Shown here one piece after another: positions 35,701-44,758 of a DNA stretch of 64,000 nt. The DNA is from Serendipita indica DSM 11827 (Eukaryota > Basidiomycota > Agaricomycetes > Sebacinales > Serendipitaceae). A program made the translations under genes and the position numbers. The number at the start of each line of letters is the position of its first letter. Within the stretch, counting starts at the first letter, position 1. The stretch lies in assembly GCA_910890315.1 (NCBI GenBank), contig CAJVGD010000002.1:2666001-2730000 (forward strand). The letters are read 5' to 3'. The notes under the pieces were generated by a model. That model did no database searches. It worked only from the letters and a program-made list of their open reading frames with translations, and had not been told where the DNA came from.

Positions 35701-37274
35701 GTTTAGTTCTTTAAGTGACTCTAGGTCCTCGATGACTACCCTCATTTCTTCTATTCTCTATGCGGGGTTCAGGAAAGCCTCGGTGGTTTGCCAAACTCAC
35801 CTCGCCTAGAAGCAAGTTACGCTCGGTCAGTTGGACGAGCATATCTTCAGCGCCCATTGCATCATCGAGTTGCTGCTTGAGGCTATCGATTTGGACATCT
35901 GCATTGGCCAGTCGCTGAAGAGTCACATCATAGTCGGCTACAGAACGTGAGTCTGAGTATTCCATTGTGGGTCAAATGCCCACCTTGCATCTCTTCAGAG
36001 GCTGCCAATTCCTTCTCTAATTCCGTAATCTTTCGTCGATGATCTTGCTCGGTTTCTTGAGAGATGTCGCGGAGCCTGGAGGTGTGAGTAGGCTCTATGA
36101 CTAGTGGTAATCGACTCACTTGATCAGTGCATCCTTTAGTCTCTCGTTTTGTCGTTCGAGTTGGATATAGGCAAGCGAAATCTTTCCATCTCCGACTGAA
36201 TCTGACCCAGACGCGCTGACATTGTTCCGAAGAACGCCTAGCTCGACTTGTGCAACAGCCATCTTTTCCCTCAGCTCGTCTAGCTCGGCCTCTGCAGCTT
36301 CTGCACGTTCTTCAGCAAGCTCTTTGTCCAGCATGACCATTTCCAGATGCTCAGAGGCCTCGGCCAATTTGGACTCGGCCAACTTGAGCTCTGCGGCTTG
36401 GTCTTGTAGTTCTCGTTTCGCTTGAATACTCTCCTGCTGGAGTTGGCTGAGTTTCGCTTGTAGCTTTGGCTTGAACGCGATGTAACTTTCTGCGTCGTCC
36501 AGACGTGTTTTGAGCTTTCTCATTATATCTAGATCATCCTCATGTCGGGCTTCGAGGTAGCGTACTTTGGCGCGCAAGTCCTGGTCCTCTGCGTCCTTAT
36601 GGGCGACGGGCGAAGAAGGCACAGAGGGCTGCTTTTCTTTTTCTGTGGGTGGATTGGGGATAGGTGGGGGTGGAGGAGTGGGTGTTGCGCGGACAGGGGA
36701 TGGGATCCCACTTGGTCGATCACCCACGGGGGACTCTAACCGGACAGGAGGAGTCATGGGCTGTGAGGGTGGACGCGCGACAGATATTGAAGCTCGAGAA
36801 GAGCCAAGCGCTGTACGTGATATTGGCGGACGAGTCGCGGTAATAGGTGTTTGTGGCTCTGGAGTTTCTGCGATTCTCGGTGGACGGACCGGTGTCCCAA
36901 CTCCAGAGCTCGAACGCGCCAAAGTCATACTTGTCGGTCTGACGGGTCTGCTTGGTGTCGCTGTCCCGCCCTAATAGTGTAATGATCAGCAAAGGGGGCA
37001 ATTATGTGTATAAACCACGCACCGTAGACGGCGTCTCGATGGGCTTCACTTGACTGAATTTAACAAAGATGCCGTAATTCGGTTTACAGCTAAAGTATTC
37101 TTTGCCGTTGACGGAACCATTATTCTTGCCTCGCGGCTCTGAAAGTTCCATCCCAACCCATATTCCCGGCGCAAAACTAGTGCGACCACAGAATCGAACG
37201 ATACCTCTGACGGTACTATTTCCTGCTGTGGCATCGGCGACGGTCCCTAGAGGGATCTCTGAATTTGTCGCCAT
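32717..37274 (-). CDS. DCTN1: Dynactin large subunit p150Glued (CAP-Gly)
   Basis: Largest subunit of dynactin, which links cytoplasmic dynein to microtubules and cargo (ro-3 in Neurospora, NIP100 in yeast). The ATG at 37272-37274 gives MATNSEIPLG and a CAP-Gly domain: FCGRTSFAPGIWVGMEL, then the GKNDG-type motif as GKNNGSVNGKEYFSC and NYGIFVKFSQVKP. A basic Ser/Pro/Thr-rich linker (TPVRPPRIAETPEPQTPITA) follows. Then comes a very long coiled coil (ELREKMAVAQVELG, ELQDQAAELKLAESKLAEAS). The dynactin central domain includes LGRCDPQTFLNIGRIYAD and LDQCGNVRTVARKLVKRVEE, and a second coiled coil (QADALADLEEQLSKARKQEK) precedes the C-terminus. Spliced length is about 1,280 residues by my estimate. 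The 3' end is uncertain; I stop at TGA after ARLVSIV, where a further intron is possible. Confidence 0.9.
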
Positions 37275-38169
37275 ACCGGCCAGCGGTTCGAGCACGTATT
37301 GATGTGATTACGCTTATAAATTCACTGTTGAAAATGAGTGAAACGGATTCTTGTTGGCTCTCCGGATTTACGCTCGTCGAGTCGGAGATGGACGAGGTCA
37401 AGATTTGGACCGCACCTCTTCAGACATAACGAGCTCACGGAGCACAAAACGATAATTAGCTTGGTCAGTTGATCCTATAGGATCCATATTTCACTATCCA
37501 TCATGTCGCTGTGGATCCTGCTCATCGTCGAACATCTCGACCCTTGCCAATTGCAGTCCCTGGACTCGATTATTTCGTTGGCAATGATCAATATAACCTG
37601 TTTTACATCTAATTTACGCTCAAGAGAAGCCTATCTATTTTTAACATCAATCAGACTTTTTGCTTCATGTCTCCCGCGCGCGGCTCTTGATGAGTATTTG
37701 ATCGGCGCGCTGTCCAACGCGAGTTTATCCTCGTGCGTTAACAGCTGGAATCAACCTATGGGCAAGACTGGTACGAGTGGCAGCACGAGGTCGCTGGATC
37801 GTCCCCTTAGAAGTGGGATGAGGTGGGTGCGACTCAATTTCTCATTTCCGTAAATCAGTAAATATTACTGGTTCTTTATGTTCACGCCTGCGATCGGCGC
37901 GAACGCCCCGCCTTGGGATGGGAATTACACAGCAGCGTCGCCAATAGCCTACGGGGTCGCAACGAGGACATCGGATCACGTATCAAGATTGGCGCGAGTG
38001 TGAATCTGCAGTGCTGGAGACGCCTGGTCAGATACGTGTCGCTGCGGACAGGATGAAAGTAGCGCCGACAGCCCTAGTTACTATAAAGGCGAGCTTGAGC
38101 CGCGCCAGGATACCCCCAAGTCTCTCCCTCTGCAAGGTTTCTTCCTCGTCTATACCAACATTGCCCACC
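37275..38169. other. Intergenic region upstream of small gene
   Basis: About 900 bp between the start of dynactin (-) and the small + strand gene. A 14-bp perfect palindrome (GATCCTATAGGATC) lies at 37471-37484. An open frame at 37503-37853 has no recognisable product. A TATAAA at 38092-38097 lies 73 bp before the next start codon. Confidence 0.35.
38092..38097 (+). promoter_or_regulatory. TATA box of small gene at 38170
   Basis: Perfect TATAAA, 73 bp upstream of the ATG at 38170, which is preceded by a C-rich stretch (ACATTGCCCACC). Position and match make a core promoter likely. Confidence 0.45.
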
Positions 38170-38593
38170 ATGACCATCCAATCCACTCGTTACACCACTT
38201 CTCCGAGACGCCAGAGGCAAGTAGCTCCGTGGAGTTGCGTTGCCACACAACTAACTCTGTGATTCAGCTCGAGGAACTCTCCATCTCGCTCAATAATCGA
38301 CCCTTCTTTGCTGGATTCAAAGATTAGAAATGTGAGGACGGACGGATATAGTCAACGAGTCTTCGCTCATGATTCGCCATTGTCTACAGTCTCTTTCTCG
38401 TGCATTCAAAACGGGAGTGATTCAACAAACACGATTGCGACGCGTCCCGGGTCCATTCAATGGTCCATGCCCTGGCGCCCCTCGATCGAGTACGCTTGAT
38501 CTACCGGATGAGGAGATGGAGTACTATTCGATATCAGAGGACTACTACTACTACTCTGAACCCACTCTCGTATGCTGGGGGTCAGAAGTGTAA
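38170..38593 (+). CDS. Small unrecognised protein (104 aa, three exons)
   Basis: Unrecognised. Exons 38170-38216, 38268-38331 and 38390-38593 join in frame through a GC-AG intron (GCAAGT at 38217, CTAAC branch-like site, CAG at 38265-38267) and a GT-AG intron (38332-38389), giving about 104 residues. The protein starts MTIQSTRYTTSPRRQ (basic) and ends with an acidic Tyr-rich tail (EEMEYYSISEDYYYYSE, then PTLVCWGSEV). No signal peptide or membrane span. A clean TATA box and continuous frame support a real gene. It lies just upstream of the surface-protein array but shows no similarity to it. Confidence 0.5.
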
Positions 38594-38692
38594 GTGGACG
38601 ATGTTAATCAAGTGTACCAATATTTGTACAACTACGCTCTTGACGTGCTCACCTCTCTCACTAAGATTTTTTAGATTTTGAGTGATTTGGTT

Positions 38693-38822
38693 TGATTTCG
38701 GGTCTTGTGGATCGCCATAAGCGGACTGCTGGCATAGACAATTGAATCGGTGCTGGAAGACAAGGCCAACCTCTGAGCCACTTAAGTGTTGACCATCCAT
38801 CGTTTATCCATCTTGGACCTCT
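38693..38822 (+). repeat. Duplicated upstream region, copy 1 (array gene 1)
   Basis: This block, which includes GTGGATCGCCATAAGCGGA and ATTGAATCGGTGCTGGAAG, recurs with few changes before gene 2 (40817-40950) and more loosely before gene 3 (42984-43111). It sits directly upstream of the start codon in each case, so it is probably a duplicated promoter and 5' UTR. Confidence 0.6.
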
Positions 38823-38825
38823 ACG

Positions 38826-40390
38826 ATGTTCGTCTCTCTCGTCTTGCAGCCACTTTCGACGTTGCTCGTGTTTGCCGTCGCGTCTGTAGCGGCGCATCCA
38901 TCTGCAGGCGGTATGCATGCTGTCTCCATCTCCATCTCTCGTCTCTGATGAGCGAAATTCATCCAGATGGGACCGTCCCTCATGTTTATGATCCGGGGTT
39001 TTCCAAGCACCCTTCAAGGATGAACATTCCAGGCACTCTTCGAGTACGCCAGGTCAGTAAGAACATCCATCGTACCTCGAGTCTTCGATCCAGTCTCCCT
39101 GTTGGCCTGTACCGTCTTCTCGGGCTTTGGCCACCCTCGACCCGACGAGGCTGACTGTTTGTCTGCACATCCACACCGAAACCTCGCGGATAATAGAACA
39201 CTTGTGATCCTGGATATATCGATGTCTGCCCTCCCTCTGGTGCGTGTTCTTCGGTTTTCAATTGGAGCCTCGACCCGACCAGCTGCCAGTCGGCGGCTAA
39301 CCGCGGTCTTGGCGCTAGCCTCGACAATTCGCTACTAGTTCGCTGACGCCTTTACAGAGGATGCGTGCTGCCCAGTGGGTTATCCAGTTTGTATGTCTGA
39401 CTAGCTACACTCTCTCGACATGCTGAACCTTCTCCTGAGGTTGCCCTTCACCGTCGACCGTCTGTATGTCCTTTCACTACTCTTTCGCTTACAATACTAA
39501 CATTATATCACCAAGGCTGCCGCTCTGGTGCGTTCTGCGCCGGTTTGAAGACGTGCTGCAGGTCCCCACAGACCGCTTGTGGCGAGGGTATGTAAATTCT
39601 AATATCATCTCCCATTAATGTTAATCATCTTGCTAGGATGCTGCGATTCTGGGCAAACGTAAGTTTTGTTTTTCCAAGGGAAACAGTTCTAAACGTGGTG
39701 CGCGCTTGCTTTGGCAGTTGTTGCAGTACGTTACATTCGACCGACTGTGAGAGCTTGTGTCTAACGATAACTAGACGGCCGTTGCTGCGATACTGGTTAC
39801 ACGTGCTCGGCATCTGGAGCATGTGTGAATAGCTTGGTCCGTACTAATCTATATGGCATGTTACGCCCTCTGATAGCAATCTAGGCCAGTATCAGCTCTC
39901 TTTCGGTTATATCCGTCGCCTCTATCTCGTATATCTCCACCCAGTCCTCTCTATCCGCTGCCGCTTCCAGCAGCACCAGCAGCCCACCTGGAGGAACCAT
40001 TGCCGGCACTACTGGTACCGTAAGCACTTCCTATACCTCACTTGCTTTCGCTCATAGTTTCTTTAGGGAACCCCTGAACCTACGTCAAAGAACAATACGG
40101 GTGCTATCGTCGGTGGTGTCGTCGGTGGCGTTGCCGCTATATGTCTCCTCGTCGGCCTCTTGCTCTTCCTCCTCCATAAGCAAAAGAAGCAAAGTGCTGG
40201 GACAAGCGAGGTAGCTTCGACGTATACAGCACAACCAATGATGGGCCAGCACCCGCCCAGTAGCCCAGGCTTCCCTGGCAATCCAGGCTCGCCCGTGAAC
40301 ACACCGAGCGCTTATGGGTTTCCCAGTGCTGCACCCACACCTGCTCTCGTCTACAACCAAAACGAGATGTATCCCAACCGCAATACGTAG
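38826..40390 (+). CDS. Array gene 1: cysteine-rich type I membrane protein
   Basis: Unnamed family; probable cell-surface protein. Signal peptide (MFVSLVLQPLSTLLVFAVAS, mature from about AHPSAG), then a short stretch GTVPHVYDPGFSKHPSRMN and IPGTLRVRQ. The double-cysteine ectodomain is built from very short exons: NTCDPGYIDVCPPS, DACCPVGYPVC, PSPSTVC, RSGAFCAGLKTCCRSPQTAC, GEGCCDSGQT, an 8-nt micro-exon (39718-39725) for CCN, and GRCCDTGYTCSASGACV. A Ser/Thr stalk precedes one membrane span (GAIVGGVVGGVAAICLLVGL) and a basic stop (LHKQKKQ). The cytosolic tail is Pro/Gly-rich and ends with PALVYNQNEMYPN. The shape recalls fungal wall sensors (Mid2/WSC-like) but with a different ectodomain. I inferred exon ends by comparing the four copies. 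Confidence 0.75.
39718..39725 (+). other. 8-nt micro-exon in array gene 1
   Basis: TTGTTGCA flanked by ...GGCAG and GTACGT. It completes the codons Cys-Cys-Asn between GQT and GRCC. The same micro-exon position occurs in the three paralogues. Confidence 0.7.
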
Positions 40391-40816
40391 GCAAAGGAAG
40401 AGATTCCCATAGGAAACAAGTGATGAGAGGTCAGGCGGCAAAGTCTCGTCAAGAAATAGGGCTCGTGTATCTGAAATGTAATCGAATTTTAAACCCGTAG
40501 ATCTGTGGATATTGTGGGGCCAGTGGGCTTCTCATTCTTGATACAGCGTAACCTCCAATGTATCAAGCGAAGAGAATAGCATCATGTCGGGTGTTCAATT
40601 GACCAGCTCACTCTGTGGTGAAGTACTTTCCCAGCACTAACGATCAATCACCCAGGCCGAGAGAGAACGAGGATATTCAAAATGTATTTTGCTTTGGGTG
40701 ATATGTATATATTCAACCCATTTCTCCATCCTGGACGGAAACGAAACAACTCTGCACAACTAGGACACGGCACGGCTCATCTCCGGTCGAGACCTGGATG
40801 GCTTTGGTGAATGATC
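40391..40816. other. Spacer between array genes 1 and 2
   Basis: No gene. It contains the 3' end of gene 1 and leads into the duplicated upstream block. Confidence 0.4.
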
Positions 40817-40950
40817 TGATTTCGGGACCTCGTGGATCGCCATAACCGGATTGCTGGCAGGGACAATTGAATCGGTGCTGGAAGCTAAGGCCAACCTCTG
40901 CGCCGCTTAACAGCTGCAGATGCCGTCGTTTATCCATCTTAGACCTCAAA
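40817..40950 (+). repeat. Duplicated upstream region, copy 2 (array gene 2)
   Basis: Closely similar to 38693-38822 (GTGGATCGCCATAACCGGA, GGACAATTGAATCGGTGC, AAGGCCAACCTCTG, TTTATCCATCTTAGACC). The similarity reaches almost to the start codon. Confidence 0.6.
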
Positions 40951-40951
40951 A

Positions 40952-42629
40952 ATGCTCCTCTTAATCGTCTTGCAGCTGCTTTCAACTTTGTTCGCCATCG
41001 CGCCTGTTGTGGCGCAGGAATCTGCAGGCGGTATGTATGCCATTCTCGTGATTCTTTTCCCCTTTTTTCGCCAATTAACAGAAATCTTCCAGATGGAACG
41101 GTTCCTCACGTCTACGACCCAGGGTTCTCCAAGAACTTTGCAGATATGGACGTTCCAGGTACCCTTCGAGTTCGTCGGGTCAGTAAAGCGTCCTCTCCTA
41201 CATCCAGACTTCTACCCAAAATCCCTCCTCGACATCCCTCTTGATTCGACCGCCTTTGATCCGAAAGCTGACTTTTTGACTGCACACCGACAATTTGCGG
41301 GTTATAGGCCATTTGCAATCCTGGATACATTGATACTTGCCCTCCTTCTGGTGCGTGTTGCTCTCCTGGGTGGTTTCAATTGGAGCCTCGGCCGCGGCCG
41401 CCACAGTGGCGGGCTCTAGTCTCGGCTCATTGTTGCTGAATCGCTGATTGCATTCACAGAGAATGCGTGTTGTCCAGCAGGTTATCCTGTTTGTATGTGT
41501 CACCTGTTCTTCCTGCCGACAAGAGTCCACGCTAAACGTTTCGCCTAGGCTGCCTTTCACCGTCCACCGTCTGTATGTTCTTCCGCTCTTTCGCTCGAAA
41601 GAGTTCCAACATAATGTCATATAGGCTGTCGCTCGGGTGCATTCTGCGTCGGTTTACGGACTTGCTGCAGGTCCCCACAAACCGCTTGTGGAGAAGGTCG
41701 GTAAATCCTACTATCATCTCTCGTATATTCTAAATCCTCCTGCTAGGATGTTGTAATGCCGGACATACGTAAGCATTTACCTTTCAAAGGAGTTGATTCT
41801 CAACATTGTGCGTGCTTGCTTCTGCAGTTGTTGCAGTAAGTTCGGTTTAACAAACTGTGACGACATGTGTCTAATGATGAATAGGCGGTCGTTGTTGTGA
41901 TACTGGGTACACGTGCTCTGCAGGAAAGTGTGTGAATAGCCTGGTTGGTCCTCGGTCTCCACAGCACTCGCAGTCTCTGATCGCACGCTAGGCCAGTATC
42001 AGCTCCGTGTCGGTTCACTCCGTTGCCTCCGTCTCGTATTTATCCGTTCAGTCGTACCTATCCGTTCAGTCGGCCTTGTCGGTTCAATCTTCTTTGTCGG
42101 TCCAATCTGTCCAGGCGTCTTTGGCCGCTCAATCATCCTTGTCCGTTCTATCCGTCCAGTCATCTTTATCCGTTCAATCCACCTTATCTCCTCAGTCGTC
42201 GCCACCTGCTGTGACTCCCACCAGTACCACAAGCAGCATGAATGGCGGAACAATCGCCGGCGCCACTGCCACAGTAGGCTCTCCGTACATCTAAACTATT
42301 GTCGCTAATGGACTCCGTAGGCAGCTCCCGAACCACAGGCAAAGAACAACACCGGTGCCATCGTCGGGGGCGTCGTGGGTGGGATCGCTGCTATATGTCT
42401 CCTCATCGGATTCATAGCGGTGCTTCTTTACAAGCAAAGGAAGCAGAGTTCTGGCACGAGCGAAGTAGCCTCGACATATAGGGCACAAGTCAATAGCCCG
42501 GGCATCCCTGGATCACCCGGAAGCGTACCGAGTGGCTACGGGTACCCGAACACTAGTGCACCCATACCTGCTCTCGTCTACAACCAAAATGAACTGTACC
42601 CAAACCATCTGCACGAGAAGAATACGTAG
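40952..42629 (+). CDS. Array gene 2: cysteine-rich type I membrane protein
   Basis: Paralogue of array gene 1. Signal peptide MLLLIVLQLLSTLFAIAPVVA, then ESAG and the conserved GTVPHVYDPGFSKNFADMD. The ectodomain has the same Cys order and an 8-nt micro-exon (41828-41835) encoding CCS, followed by GRCCDTGYTC. The stalk is a Ser/Val/Gln repeat of about 5 residues (SVQSSLSVQS-type units, 42013-42200). A membrane span (GAIVGGVVGGIAAICLLIGF) and basic stop (LLYKQRKQ) precede a short tail with the shared PALVYNQNELYPN. Gene 1 and gene 2 are the closest pair, both in protein and upstream DNA. They are probably the youngest duplication. Confidence 0.75.
41828..41835 (+). other. 8-nt micro-exon in array gene 2
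   Basis: TTGTTGCA flanked by TGCAG and GTAAGT. Same position as in gene 1. Confidence 0.7.
42013..42200 (+). repeat. Short tandem coding repeat in array gene 2 (SVQS units)
   Basis: Imperfect units of about 15 bp (TCCGTTCAGTCGxxC-like) encode repeated SVQSxL. They form the extracellular stalk and are not found in this form in the other copies, so the stalk length probably varies by slippage. Confidence 0.7.
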
Positions 42630-42983
42630 CAACGCGATGAGGAGAATGATCAAAATGAAAGATTCAAAGATGAAATGGTTAGGGTTATTGTCCAGAAAAT
42701 TTTGCTTATCTTCGATAATAAAGACATGTATCTCAAATGTGAACAAACCTTTTGGACTCTACGAACCTGTAAACGAATAAACACGGGGTAGCCAGCCACT
42801 TATCATCGATAATTAGGACTGCGTGTATGGCCACTTGTTGATATGGTTCTGTTGCGGAATTATATTGTGTATTGAGAGTAAGTCGAGAGTCGATTATCGA
42901 TCGAGGCCGGGGCGAGTACTTTGTCGACTTACATCTGAGTCTATCTTGAAATCAGTGATTTGGAATATTCCTTACCTATGGGT
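42630..42983. other. Spacer between array genes 2 and 3
   Basis: AT-richer 3' region of gene 2. No gene seen. Confidence 0.4.
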
Positions 42984-43111
42984 GGATTCCGGGCTTGTCT
43001 GGATCGCCACAGCCAAAATGCTGGCATGCACAGAAATCGGGACGGGAAGAAATATAAGCCCAAAGTCAAGCCACTTTGTCGGTCGATTCTTTATCACCTC
43101 AGATCTGAAAC
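42984..43111 (+). repeat. Duplicated upstream region, copy 3 (array gene 3, diverged)
   Basis: Shares TCTGGATCGCCA, GCTGGCAT and the later GGGA(C)GGGAAG segment with the upstream blocks of genes 1 and 2, but is more diverged. A TATA-like AAATATAAG lies near 43050. Confidence 0.4.
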
Positions 43112-44435
43112 ATGATCCTCTTACTTGCATCTCGGTTACTCTTGTTCTCGCTCGTCCTCTCTATTGCTTCCGTTGGAGCCCATCCATCTCCAGGCGGTAG
43201 GTATTGTATTGAAGGAAAGATTTATCTGTAATATTTTGAAACAGAGGGTACCCTTCCACTCCTCCATGGAGTAGGGATCACCAAACACCCAGCTAGGAAG
43301 GGCGTCCCAGCCACCCTCCAACCACGTGCGGTCAGTGGGAGCTCGACTTCGGTTCATTAGTTCATTATCCTTCATTATCTATTCTTTTTGTTCGCTTCTT
43401 TGCCTTGTCGGATCTCTCTGCTCTTTCTACCTCGATAGAAACGGCTGACCATTTGTCCGCTCCTTTCGGATACCGCAACCCTTCATATACAGCCCACTTG
43501 TGACATTGGATATATCGCTACTTGTCCCCCGACTGGTGCGTACAATTTCCAGAGTTGTGGCAGCGAAAAAGGCTGCGTCCCCAGTGCTATCACTAACGTA
43601 TTTATATTACTACAGAGGACGGCTGCTGTCCAGAAGCTTATCCTATTTGTACGTATAATCAACGACTTTTTACAATCATAAGCACTAATTGCTCGATTCA
43701 GGTTGCCCCAGTCCTTCTACTGTCTGTGCGTCTCTCAGCGCTATAAATCTCGTATGAAAGACTCGCCTGATGTCGTTTAGGCTGTCGCACAGGCGAATTT
43801 TGCGTCGGCTTGCACACGTGCTGCAAGGATTCGCAGACGGCTTGTGGCGAAGGTCTGTAATCGCTAATCTCATTTTTGACTTCGACTTACCGCTATTTCG
43901 AGGCTGCTGTGACTCTGGACAAACGTGAGCCATCGTAAAGCCCTTGCCTGAATCGTTTCTAACATCGTTTATCCCCTTTCCGATAGCTGTTGCGGTGAGT
44001 CGCGTTTTCCCACCCGCGTGTATCGTATCTCATAGCGAGTAGATGGCTTGTGCTGCGATGTTGGTTACACATGCTCGCTATCTGGGCAATGTGTGATTAC
44101 GGTTGGGACTCCTTTCTGTGATCCCTGAGCTCGCTCATTACAATGTAGACTCCCACCACTCCCACTCCCACTCCCACTCCCGTTCTGAATCCTGACCCGA
44201 TCATTGATCCACCCCACCCGGTTTCGCCTGGTCACGGAAGTACGCCAGTTCGGCCCGCTCCTACATCTTCGAGTACAGGCACTGATCCAGTAAGCTCTGT
44301 ATCCGTTCAAAGTATCACCATTGATGATTATTGCAGCGTCCTCCTAAGTGGAAGATCGGTGCCATTGCTGGAGGTAGTGTAGGTGGTTTCCTTCTTCTCC
44401 TCGTCATCTCCTATTTCTGTTGCCCTTGTTGTTGA
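43112..44435 (+). CDS. Array gene 3: cysteine-rich membrane protein lacking the cytosolic tail
   Basis: Paralogue of genes 1 and 2. Signal peptide MILLLASRLLLFSLVLSIAS, mature VGAHPSPG, then EGTLPLLHGVGITKHPAR. The ectodomain has the same Cys plan: a segment around CDIGYIATCPP, DGCCPEAYPIC, PSPSTVC, RTGEFCVGLHTCCKDSQTAC, GEGCCDSGQT, the micro-exon for CCD (43987-43994), and GLCCDVGYTCSLSGQC. The stalk has Pro/Thr repeats (TPTPTPTPV). The span (KIGAIAGGSVGGFLLLLVIS) ends directly with YFCCPCC and a stop, so there is no basic stop or PALVYNQ tail. The Cys cluster might be acylated; that is inference. The missing tail suggests it lost the signalling end or works as a surface protein only. Confidence 0.7.
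43987..43994 (+). other. 8-nt micro-exon in array gene 3
   Basis: CTGTTGCG flanked by GATAG and GTGAGT. It encodes Cys-Cys-Asp across its junctions, at the position seen in the other copies. Confidence 0.65.
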
Positions 44436-44758
44436 AAGAACCAAAGAGATTGGCATCGGGAGGGGTGCCAATGTAAGAGTCCCAAATGAGATGCACTGTA
44501 GATAATTAATCAGGCAGGGCGCTTGACCACCAAGTCAGACTCGTTGCTTGGCGCATGCTATGTACACAATTATCACGACTTTACTTGTCCAATCAGACCC
44601 TTTAGCTAGATGCTTCAGCTTCGGCCCGTATACATCGCCATGCCCGAAGCGCTCTCACGAACAGTGTCCCTTTTGGGCTGGATGAAAAAAGACCCAAAAT
44701 CCTCCGAGTTCACCTTGCCGCCGACCTTGTCCGTCGTTTGCCATCGTCGAGCTCAACG
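44436..44758. other. Spacer between array genes 3 and 4
   Basis: No gene seen. The upstream block of gene 4 does not obviously match those of genes 1-3. Confidence 0.35.

Noticed and set aside
37471-37484. Perfect 14-bp palindrome GATCCTATAGGATC
   Set aside because: Single short palindrome with no partner copy or known factor site; expected by chance at this scale.
37503-37853. 116-aa + strand frame
   Set aside because: No homology that I recognise, no clear start context and no support from splice sites.
42013-42200. CRISPR-like regular repeat
   Set aside because: The units are contiguous without spacers, in frame with a Ser-rich protein stalk and in a eukaryotic genome.
44155-44195. CTCCCA repeat as a promoter element
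   Set aside because: It is a coding Pro/Thr repeat of the stalk of array gene 3.
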